Source: an uncultured Campylobacter sp. (lineage in GTDB: Bacteria > Campylobacterota > Campylobacteria > Campylobacterales > Campylobacteraceae). Taken from it: DNA of 30,869 bases. This document shows, one piece after another, positions 24,864-30,869 of this stretch. The position numbers and the translations under genes were made by a program. Below the pieces are notes generated by a model. The model was given only the letters and a program-made list of their open reading frames with translations. It was not told the origin of the DNA and made no database searches. Within the stretch, counting starts at the first letter, position 1. The number at the start of each line of letters is the position of its first letter. The stretch spans positions 1 through 30,869 of the forward strand of contig NZ_CALINL010000079.1 in the NCBI RefSeq assembly GCF_938045225.1, in the 5' to 3' direction.

Positions 24864-24926
24864 CCCAAATTTAACCAAACCAAATTTAGCACCTTAAAGA
24901 TACAGGTCTGGGCGAGTAAATTTAAA
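24864..24926 (+). repeat. Third repeat module, copy 1
   Basis: CCAAATTTAGCACCTTAAAG and the following GATACAGGTCTGGGCGAG recur at 29885-29950 (GATACGGGTCTTGGTAGG). In both places the module lies 50-75 bases upstream of a TATAAT promoter. Confidence 0.65.
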
Positions 24927-24988
24927 ATTCGTTCGAAAAATTTCCTTAAAACGACGCTTTTTCGTCGCCGTAATCGTTGTCGATATGT

Positions 24989-24994
24989 TATAAT
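24989..24994 (+). promoter_or_regulatory. -10 box of the uracil permease gene
   Basis: TATAAT about 108 bases before the ATG at 25102, giving a leader of roughly 100 bases. No riboswitch or attenuator fold was recognised in it. Confidence 0.5.
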
Positions 24995-25101
24995 TTCACG
25001 AATTTTAAAATCGCGTCGGGTTTAAATTCGGTTGCAAAAACAAGACAAATGCCGTAAATTTCAAGAGTGAAAAAATAAGCCGTAAAATAAAAAGAGGAAA
25101 A

Positions 25102-26343
25102 ATGGAAAAATACGAAGGCTATAATCTGAGACCAAAAGACGCTCTGGTTGGCGTTCAGTTTTTATTCGTCGCGTTTGGCGCGCTAGTACTCGTGCCGATC
25201 TTAACGGGGCTTGATACCTCCGTGGCGCTGTTTACGGCTGGTATCGGCACGCTGCTGTTTCAGCTCGTCACGCGCAAAAACGTTCCACCGATCTTTCTCG
25301 CGTCTAGTTTCGCGTTCATCGCGCCGCTAAGCTTTGGCGTGAAGGAGTGGGGCATCGCCGCGACGATGGGCGGAGTGATTGCGGCGGGGCTATTTTACGT
25401 GGTTTTGAGCCTACTCATTAGGCTCAAAGGCGAGGGATTTTTGCATAAAATTTTACCGCCCGTGGTCGTGGGCCCCGTCATCATGACGATTGGCCTAATC
25501 CTCTCGCCAGCAGCCGTAAATATGGTCATGGGCAAGGGCAAAGAGGCGCTTTATACGCAGGGGCAGTCGCTTACCATCGCGCTTATCTCGCTCTCGGCGG
25601 TTATCGTCGTGATGATGTTTGGCCGCGGCATGCTGCGTCTCGTGCCGATACTTTGCGGCATCGCGGCTGGATACTGCGCGTCGCTGTTTGTCGGGATCGT
25701 GGATTTTACGCCGATTTTAAACGCGCCGTGGTTTGCGCTGCCAAATTTCACCGCGCCGGTTTTTAAGCTCGAAGCCGTGATCTACATGGTGCCTATCGCG
25801 ATCGCCCCTGCGATCGAGCATATCGGCGATATGCTTGCTATCAGCAACGTCACGAAGGAAAATTTCCTAAAAAATCCGGGACTTAAAAGTACGCTGCTTG
25901 GCGATGGGCTTGCGACGTCGCTAGCGGGGTGTTTTGGCGGACCGCCGAACACCACCTACTCCGAGGTCACGGGCGCGGTTAGTATCACGAAAGCCTACAA
26001 TCCCGCCATCATGACCTTTGCCGCGCTTGCTGCGATACTGCTAGCCTTCGTGGGTAAGCTCGGCGCCGCGCTCTCCACGATCCCAGCTCCCGTCATCGGA
26101 GGCATCATGCTGTTGCTTTTTGGTATCATCGCGAGCGTGGGCATGGAGACTCTCATAAAAAACGGCGTGGATCTGGCCGAGCCGCGCAATATGATCATCG
26201 TCGCGCTCATCTTTGTGTGCGCGATCGGCGGTATGGTGCTGGATTTTGGCGCGATGAGCTTTAGCGGCGTTGGGCTTGGCGCACTCATCGGTATTACGCT
26301 AAATTTGGTGCTGCCCAAGACCAAACATTTTGACGGATACTAA
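25102..26343 (+). CDS. uraA: Uracil:cation symporter (NCS2 family)
   Basis: An inner-membrane transporter (413 aa) of the nucleobase-ascorbate/NCS2 family with about 14 membrane segments. The substrate-site glutamates expected for UraA are present: E239 in AIAPAIEHIGD and E288 in GGPPNTTYSE, each offset by two from the E. coli protein as I remember it. The N-terminal GVQFLFVAFGALVLVP also matches uracil permeases, so uracil is preferred over xanthine. GAGGAAAA lies just upstream of the ATG. It appears to be a single-gene transcript. Confidence 0.92.
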   Translation: MEKYEGYNLRPKDALVGVQFLFVAFGALVLVPILTGLDTSVALFTAGIGTLLFQLVTRKNVPPIFLASSFAFIAPLSFGVKEWGIAATMGGVIAAGLFYVVLSLLIRLKGEGFLHKILPPVVVGPVIMTIGLILSPAAVNMVMGKGKEALYTQGQSLTIALISLSAVIVVMMFGRGMLRLVPILCGIAAGYCASLFVGIVDFTPILNAPWFALPNFTAPVFKLEAVIYMVPIAIAPAIEHIGDMLAISNVTKENFLKNPGLKSTLLGDGLATSLAGCFGGPPNTTYSEVTGAVSITKAYNPAIMTFAALAAILLAFVGKLGAALSTIPAPVIGGIMLLLFGIIASVGMETLIKNGVDLAEPRNMIIVALIFVCAIGGMVLDFGAMSFSGVGLGALIGITLNLVLPKTKHFDGY

Positions 26344-26665
26344 GTTAAATTTGCGCGGAGCTTGCGTCGTTTCGCGCGAATGCGGGTAAATTTGAGCTTT
26401 GCCGCCAAATTTGATGAGGCTTTAAATTTACTCGCCACTTTTTGGCATCAAATTCTGGCGAGTTCTTGGCTCGCCTTGCTTATTCCGTGTGGATATGTGT
26501 GATTTTTGGTTAAATTCGCTCCGCATTTTGGCATAAATTTAGCCTAGAAATATTTAAAATTTACGTTCGTATAGCCTTGTAAAAACTCAGCCTAAATTTT
26601 AAAATTTCCCCGCAAACGCTTTTAAATTTCTAACGTTTTAAACTAGCAAGATATATAATTGCCTT
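26344..26665. other. Intergenic region with one hairpin
   Basis: No gene is seen here. An 8-bp stem ACTCGCCA (26430-26437) with TGGCGAGT (26456-26463) is the only clear structure and could end the uraA transcript. Several AAATTT hexamers are present, and the right end carries the promoter of the next gene. Confidence 0.5.
26654..26659 (+). promoter_or_regulatory. -10 box of the DKNYY gene, possibly a leaderless transcript
   Basis: TATAAT ends 6 bases before the ATG at 26666, and no Shine-Dalgarno sequence lies between (TGCCTT). Transcription would start at the start codon. Confidence 0.5.
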
Positions 26666-28114
26666 ATGAAAAAGGCAGATAATTTAAGCAAATTTGATAA
26701 AAAGGCGCTAAAGCTGCTCTTTGCGGTGCTTTTCGTGCCGATGTTCGTCTCGCTCGTTTTTATCTATGAGTTATCGGTGTATGATAGCTCGCGCGAGCTG
26801 CCGGCGGACGCGCAAAAGATCGGCAGCAGCGATTATTTCAACATCGGCGGCAAAATTTATCTACGCTCTTGGAATCTCGCTCCCTATGAGCTAGAGGGCG
26901 GTGCGGACGCGGCGAGCTTTCGCGCGCTTGATACCGGCAGATACTCCTACACAAACGTCGGCATGGACGATAACCGCGTATTTTGCGGCGCTCGCAAGAT
27001 GTCGGGGCTAGATCCCGCCCGCACGCAAAAGGTCGGCGCGCGATACTACAGCGACGGGCGCGTTAGCTACTTCTGCTCGGACGTCACGCAGCGCACGGGC
27101 GGCGCGATAAGCTACATTTATAAGGTGTTTTTCCACGCCTTTGGGCTCTCCAAATGGCCGCAGGAGTACAACTACTCCTACGCTAGACTTGATACTAGCG
27201 CGCCTATCTCGCCTTTGACCGAGAGCCCGTATGTCGCAACCGACGGCGAGCGGGTATTTTACGAGGGTAAAATTTTAGCGGGCGCGGACGCAAAAAATCT
27301 AAAACAGATAAGGCGAAAAATCATATACGAAGACGGCCCTGAGCTACCCGCGCACTTTCGCCCAGTCGATCGGTGGCTAAGCGACGGACGCAGCGTCTAT
27401 AAAGGCGGCGAGAGGCTAAATTTCACGCCTAGCGAGCAGATGTATCTCGTGGAGCCAAACGCCGGCATAGAGTTTCTTTATGATCCGAAGGCGGGCGCGG
27501 TGCTGATGAACGGCGAGAGATTTGACCCCACAAACGAGCCCTATACGCCGCTAAATTTTCAGAGCGGACATCAGGAATACATGCTGTTTGCGAGCAAAAA
27601 CGGCATATTTTATCTAAGCAAGGATAAAATTTTAAATCGTCCGCGCGGCAGCGGCGCCGAGGGCCGGCTCAAAGACGCGCTTTGGTACGTGTATTATAAA
27701 TTTGGCGCAGACGGCAGTCCGCTAAGCGCGCTAAAAAGGGCGGACGACAATCCGTTTAAAGGCGCCGTGCGGCAGATCTCGGAGAAGCTTTTGAAAGACG
27801 ACGCGGGATTTTACTATCTAAATTTCTACTCGCATAGCGTTTACGTCACGGGTCGCAGCGGCAGGCATCTGGATAAGCGGACGAATTTCATCGAGCTGCG
27901 AAAGATCACGCTAGACGTGCATGATGATGAGGTGATGGCGCAGATCGTGGACGAGGCGGCGCGAAACCCCGAGATGTCGCAGTCCATTTTTACCGCGCAG
28001 GACGTGGAGTATGGAAACGGCGCGACCTTTTATATGTATTGCCTCGGGGCGGTTTTATTGCTTGGCGCTTGGATTTATAGCTATTTTAGAAAGCGCAGCT
28101 TGCGACGCGGTTAA
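26666..28114 (+). CDS. DKNYY-repeat membrane protein
   Basis: A protein of 482 aa with a hydrophobic segment at about 14-33 and another near the C-terminus (about 455-472, then YFRKRS), leaving a large extracytoplasmic region. This carries several repeats of the DKNYY type: VGMDDNRVFCGARKM, ATDGERVFYEGKILAGAD, LSDGRSVYKGGERLNF. The pattern is Asp-x-x-x-Val-Phe/Tyr-x-Gly followed by a short loop. Such repeats are found in envelope proteins of unknown function. It is upstream of creD with a 97-base gap that has its own promoter, so co-transcription is uncertain. Confidence 0.75.
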   Translation: MKKADNLSKFDKKALKLLFAVLFVPMFVSLVFIYELSVYDSSRELPADAQKIGSSDYFNIGGKIYLRSWNLAPYELEGGADAASFRALDTGRYSYTNVGMDDNRVFCGARKMSGLDPARTQKVGARYYSDGRVSYFCSDVTQRTGGAISYIYKVFFHAFGLSKWPQEYNYSYARLDTSAPISPLTESPYVATDGERVFYEGKILAGADAKNLKQIRRKIIYEDGPELPAHFRPVDRWLSDGRSVYKGGERLNFTPSEQMYLVEPNAGIEFLYDPKAGAVLMNGERFDPTNEPYTPLNFQSGHQEYMLFASKNGIFYLSKDKILNRPRGSGAEGRLKDALWYVYYKFGADGSPLSALKRADDNPFKGAVRQISEKLLKDDAGFYYLNFYSHSVYVTGRSGRHLDKRTNFIELRKITLDVHDDEVMAQIVDEAARNPEMSQSIFTAQDVEYGNGATFYMYCLGAVLLLGAWIYSYFRKRSLRRG

Positions 28115-28176
28115 ATTTGCCGTCAAATTTGCTCTAAATTTACAACCTTTTTTACCGATTTATTACGATTTCTAGC

Positions 28177-28182
28177 TAAAAT
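28177..28182 (+). promoter_or_regulatory. Probable -10 box of creD
   Basis: TAAAAT about 30 bases before the creD ATG, with AAGGAAATCC as ribosome binding site in between. Confidence 0.4.
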
Positions 28183-28211
28183 CGCAGTGAAAAAAATCAA
28201 AAGGAAATCCA

Positions 28212-29540
28212 ATGGAAAACAAAATCATGGATAGCGTCAGAGGCGGATTTTGGACGAAGCCCGTCATCATTTTCGTCTTGCTTTTGCTGCTACTTATCCC
28301 GCTAGGTTTCATCAGCTCGATGATCTCTGACCGCGCCTACGTCAAGCGCACCGCCGAGGAGTCCATCATGCAGCCGGTCGGCGGGGAGCTTAGGATCGAG
28401 GGTGTTTTGATCTCGGTGCCGTATAAAAAGCAAGCGGCGATCTACAACGAAAACGGCGTAGCTGCGGTATCGCAGACAACCGAGCAGATCATGATAATGC
28501 CGCAGTCATACGAGCTATCGACCGAGCTAAATCCGCAGTATCTAAAGCGCGGTATCTTTAGCGTGCCCGTTTTTAACGGCGAAGTCGCGCTAAAAGCCAA
28601 ATTTGCGCCGCTAAATTTCGAGCAGCTAAATATCAAAGAAAGCGACGTTTTGCTAGGCGAGGCGACGCTGATTTTAGGCGTGGGTAGCAAAAAGACCTTT
28701 ACCGCGTTTCCCGCGCTAAAAGCAAACGGGCAGGATCTCGCGCAGTCTTTTGCGCCGCCTAAATACTCGCCTTTTGCCCAAAGCGTCCACTACAAACTAC
28801 CTGCAAATTTAGCAAACGGCGGCTTTGAGCTAGCGGGCGCGCTATCTATGCAGGGCGGGCAGAGCGCGAGCTTCGTTCCCGTCGGGCAGGATAATAAATT
28901 TGACGTAAAATCCTCGTGGAGCTCGCCGTCTTTTAGCGGCGGCTGGCTGCCTAAATCGCGCGAAGTTACGAGCAGCGGCTTTAACGCGCAGTGGGAGATC
29001 TCGGGCCTTAGCACCGGCGTTCCGCAGGCGTGGATCATCGACGGCAGGCGCGAGATGGGGTTTGAGGGCGTCGAGGCTAGCTTCATCAGCCCCGTAAACA
29101 ACTACTCGCTCATCGCGCGCTGCGTGACCTACGCGATCTTGTTTTTAGCGGTGCCGTTTTTGGCGATATTTTTGTGCGAAATTTACAGCCGTGTCCGCAT
29201 CCACCCGATCCAGTATCTACTCATCGGAGCAGCCGATGTGCTGTTTTACCTGCTCGTGCTTTCGTTTTCGGAGCATATCAGCTTCCTAGCCAGCTATCTC
29301 ATCGCGGCCACAGCCGTGTGCGCGACGATACTTTTTTACGGCTCGGCGATCTTCCGGGCGCGCAAATGGGGCGTATTTATCGCGCTCGTACACGGGGTTA
29401 GCTACTGCTTGCTCTACGGCATCTTGCAGTCCGAAGACTACGCACTTTTGATGGGCAGCGTGATGATATTTGCGGTGATAGCGCTGGTGATGTATTTGAC
29501 CAGGAAGATAGATTGGTATGAAAACGGGCTGAAAATCTAG
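28212..29540 (+). CDS. creD: Inner-membrane protein CreD
   Basis: A protein of 442 aa of the CreD family. One helix is at about 17-38 (VIIFVLLLLLLIPLGF), then a large periplasmic region with the family opening GGELRIEGVLISVPY. About five helices follow from 300 to 430, including HPIQYLLIGAADVLFYLLVL, SFSEHISF, LQSEDYALLMGS and MYLTRKIDWY, all typical of CreD. In enterobacteria CreD belongs to the CreBC regulon and affects envelope integrity and beta-lactam tolerance. No creB or creC is in the window, so regulation here differs or is distant. The start is supported by AAGGAAATCC. Confidence 0.9.
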   Translation: MENKIMDSVRGGFWTKPVIIFVLLLLLLIPLGFISSMISDRAYVKRTAEESIMQPVGGELRIEGVLISVPYKKQAAIYNENGVAAVSQTTEQIMIMPQSYELSTELNPQYLKRGIFSVPVFNGEVALKAKFAPLNFEQLNIKESDVLLGEATLILGVGSKKTFTAFPALKANGQDLAQSFAPPKYSPFAQSVHYKLPANLANGGFELAGALSMQGGQSASFVPVGQDNKFDVKSSWSSPSFSGGWLPKSREVTSSGFNAQWEISGLSTGVPQAWIIDGRREMGFEGVEASFISPVNNYSLIARCVTYAILFLAVPFLAIFLCEIYSRVRIHPIQYLLIGAADVLFYLLVLSFSEHISFLASYLIAATAVCATILFYGSAIFRARKWGVFIALVHGVSYCLLYGILQSEDYALLMGSVMIFAVIALVMYLTRKIDWYENGLKI

Positions 29541-29546
29541 CCTTTT

Positions 29547-29667
29547 GCGGCTTGTCTCGCGAGCGCTTTTCCGAGATTTTGCAAAATTTTCGCTCCGCAG
29601 GCTATATGCCTAGCGCACGCTCAATTTTGCTTCAAAACTCGAAAAATCATCTCACGATACTTCGCCT
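29547..29667 (+). repeat. Stop-associated 120-bp repeat, copy D
   Basis: It begins 6 bases after the creD stop with GCGGCTTGTCTCGC, has the core GCTCCGCAGGCTATATGCCT and ends CTCACGATACTTCGCCT, identical to the end of copy A. Confidence 0.75.
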
Positions 29668-29681
29668 TATCGTTTTATGTT

Positions 29682-29771
29682 CAAATTTGAAGTCAAATTT
29701 ATAAATTTAACTCCATCAAAATTTACAAAATTTGCGACGCTTTGCCTGTAAGGCAAAGCATTGTCGCCACC
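29682..29771 (+). repeat. Second repeat module, copy 2, with hairpin
   Basis: It is nearly identical to 24551-24646 apart from a missing CAAATTTA unit. Its hairpin (29734-29767) has outer stem GCGACG/TGTCGC and inner stem CTTTGCC/GGCAAAG around TGTAA. The inner stem differs from copy 1 by changes that keep pairing. Confidence 0.7.
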
Positions 29772-29804
29772 TCTCACGTGCAGTGGGGTAGGTGGGGGTT
29801 TGGG

Positions 29805-29847
29805 GGCGGAAGGGGGCGACGCTTCGTAAGTAGAAACCCCTTCCGCC
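29805..29847. repeat. 11-bp GC-rich hairpin in the creD downstream region
   Basis: GGCGGAAGGGG (29805-29815) pairs with CCCCTTCCGCC (29837-29847), extendable to about 14 bp with one mismatch; the loop is 21 bases. An A-run rather than a T-run follows, so it would terminate minus-strand transcription better than plus. Confidence 0.55.
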
Positions 29848-29884
29848 TCCCAAGAAAAAAGAAAAACTAAAAATTTTTAGAGAA

Positions 29885-29950
29885 CACCAAATTTAATCAA
29901 CCCAAATTTAGCACCTTAAAGATACGGGTCTTGGTAGGTAAAATTTAAAA
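29885..29950 (+). repeat. Third repeat module, copy 2
   Basis: CCCAAATTTAGCACCTTAAA and GATACGGGTCTTGGTAGG match 24864-24926. It ends about 20 bases before the promoter of the next gene. Confidence 0.65.
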
Positions 29951-29969
29951 ATTTATCCGAATTTAACGC

Positions 29970-29975
29970 TATAAT
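29970..29975 (+). promoter_or_regulatory. -10 box of the secreted MORN-like protein gene
   Basis: TATAAT preceded by CGC, 40 bases before the ATG at 30015; AAAGGA lies at 30004-30009. Confidence 0.6.
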
Positions 29976-30014
29976 CACGCTTGTTTTAAAAATGCAAAAA
30001 TTTAAAGGATAAAA

Positions 30015-30818
30015 ATGAAAAATTTTCTTGCGCTATTTTTGGCGCTTAGTTTTGCCGCTTTGTCGCAGGCGTCCGGCGGCGAAAAACCGAGCTCGGTGAA
30101 ACAAAACGCTCAAATTTTACCCCCGAGCGAGCTAAAATTTACCCCGCGTCCAAAGCTAAAAGGCAAGCAAACGGGCGAGCTTGAGATGAGGTTTAGCTAC
30201 GACGTAGAAAGGACGGGCGAGTACGATCTGGAAAGCCGCCTAGAGCTAAACAACGTCTATGAGCGCATCTACACGCCTGAGGGCGAGACGCTGTTTTACG
30301 GTATGCTATACGGCTACATCAAGCCGCCATTGCATCATCCTCAAAAGCAGATCGTCAAATTTATCAAAAGCGGCCAAGAGCGCTGGATCGAGATAGATTT
30401 TTATCACGCAGACGGTATGCGTAGCGGCACGCTGCAGCTGTGCTTGTGGGACGATATAAACGTCGAAGCGAAAGAGGCTTTTGACGAAGGCAACATCGCG
30501 GGGCTATACAAATCGAGCAATAAATTCGACGTGATGCTGGGCATCTTTTCCGATAATAATAGCTTCTCCTACACCAACGGCGGCAAACCCCGACAAAAGC
30601 ACTTTATCACGGTGCGCTCGGGGCCTAAAGAGGATTACTATGAAAACTACGACGAAAACGGCGCGATCGACAACACGAGCTACCAAAAAGACACGGTATT
30701 TATCTGGGCAAAGACGTATTATCCAAACGGCCGACTAAAGTCGTTTAACGACTACGAAAATAAGATCGAGCGGGAGTATGATGAGAGGGGGAAGATAATA
30801 AGAGACGAGAAATTTTGA
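30015..30818 (+). CDS. Secreted protein with C-terminal MORN-like repeats
   Basis: A protein of 267 aa with a signal peptide at about 1-20 (MKNFLALFLALSFAALSQAS). The middle is unassigned. The C-terminal third has tandem units resembling the MORN variant of YwqK-type proteins: YYENYDENGAIDN, KTYYPNGRLKSFNDY and REYDERGKIIRDEKF. There is an earlier possible unit (RIYTPEGETLFYGMLYGYI) near residue 89. It is probably periplasmic or surface-attached; no lipobox Cys is seen. Function unknown; the antitoxin label often given to such repeats is not supported here. AAAGGA precedes the ATG. Copy E of the repeat follows its stop. Confidence 0.75.
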   Translation: MKNFLALFLALSFAALSQASGGEKPSSVKQNAQILPPSELKFTPRPKLKGKQTGELEMRFSYDVERTGEYDLESRLELNNVYERIYTPEGETLFYGMLYGYIKPPLHHPQKQIVKFIKSGQERWIEIDFYHADGMRSGTLQLCLWDDINVEAKEAFDEGNIAGLYKSSNKFDVMLGIFSDNNSFSYTNGGKPRQKHFITVRSGPKEDYYENYDENGAIDNTSYQKDTVFIWAKTYYPNGRLKSFNDYENKIEREYDERGKIIRDEKF

Positions 30819-30823
30819 GGTTT

Positions 30824-30869
30824 GCGGCTTGTCTTTTGAGCGTCTTTGAATGAGTTTGAAATTTTAAGT
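30824..30869 (+). repeat. Stop-associated repeat, copy E (cut by window end)
   Basis: It starts 5 bases after the stop of the secreted protein gene with GCGGCTTGTCTTTT, followed by GAGCGTC as in copy A (GAGCGCT). Only 46 bases are in the window. Confidence 0.65.

Noticed and set aside
24419..25101. CRISPR array or tRNA remnant in the long spacer
   Set aside because: Repeats are not regularly spaced with unique spacers, and no tRNA cloverleaf or CCA-adjacent T-arm could be built.
30015..30818. Toxin-antitoxin component (MORN-repeat YwqK-type label)
   Set aside because: The protein has a signal peptide and no adjacent toxin gene, so the database-style antitoxin name is not supported.

Overview
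The window looks like chromosomal DNA of a Campylobacter (Campylobacterota), probably one of the higher-GC oral species of the C. showae/rectus/curvus kind. The reasons are dense AAATTT hexamers, TATAAT -10 boxes without a clear -35, AAGGA ribosome binding sites, and the block guaB - gatA - small membrane protein - ileS with a divergent CinA-family gene, which I recall from C. jejuni. Species identity is inference. No tRNA, rRNA, CRISPR array, transposase or phage gene was seen.

Layout. 1-4351 (minus): a translation/nucleotide operon of ileS, an easily missed 35-residue membrane protein, gatA, and the first 45 codons of guaB. 4473-5570: CinA/PncC-family protein. 5797-6174 (minus): periplasmic rhodanese. 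6333-9805: an FbpABC-type ferric iron ABC transporter whose binding-protein and permease genes are frameshifted. 9883-10476: unknown membrane protein. 10852-13539 (minus): a Fec/Btu-type metal or siderophore ABC transporter with intact ATPase and permease but a binding-protein gene carrying two lesions. 13739-14460: two small membrane ORFs whose reading frames run upstream past their only ATG. 14516-16399: rpoD. 16726-18000: leuC. 18348-20468: TonB-dependent siderophore receptor with a likely Fur box. 20555-22239: RqcH/NFACT protein and a small acidic protein. 22581-24418: cdsA and dxr. 25102-26343: uracil permease. 26666-30818: a DKNYY-repeat membrane protein, CreD, and a secreted MORN-like protein.

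How the genes work together. Three loci serve iron or metal uptake: the outer-membrane receptor and two inner-membrane ABC transporters. All the clear frameshifts fall in the two transporters, while long neighbouring genes are open. cdsA and dxr belong to phospholipid and isoprenoid precursor synthesis, gatA and ileS to charging of tRNA, and rpoD is the housekeeping sigma factor.

The most unusual structure is non-coding. A repeat of about 120 bp occurs five times, the last copy cut by the window end. Each copy starts 0-7 bases after a stop codon, in the sense direction of that gene, with a near-constant GCGGCTTGTCTTTT. Two copies are followed by further shared modules, including a hairpin with compensatory changes between copies. 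This looks like a family of gene-end elements worth a genome-wide search.
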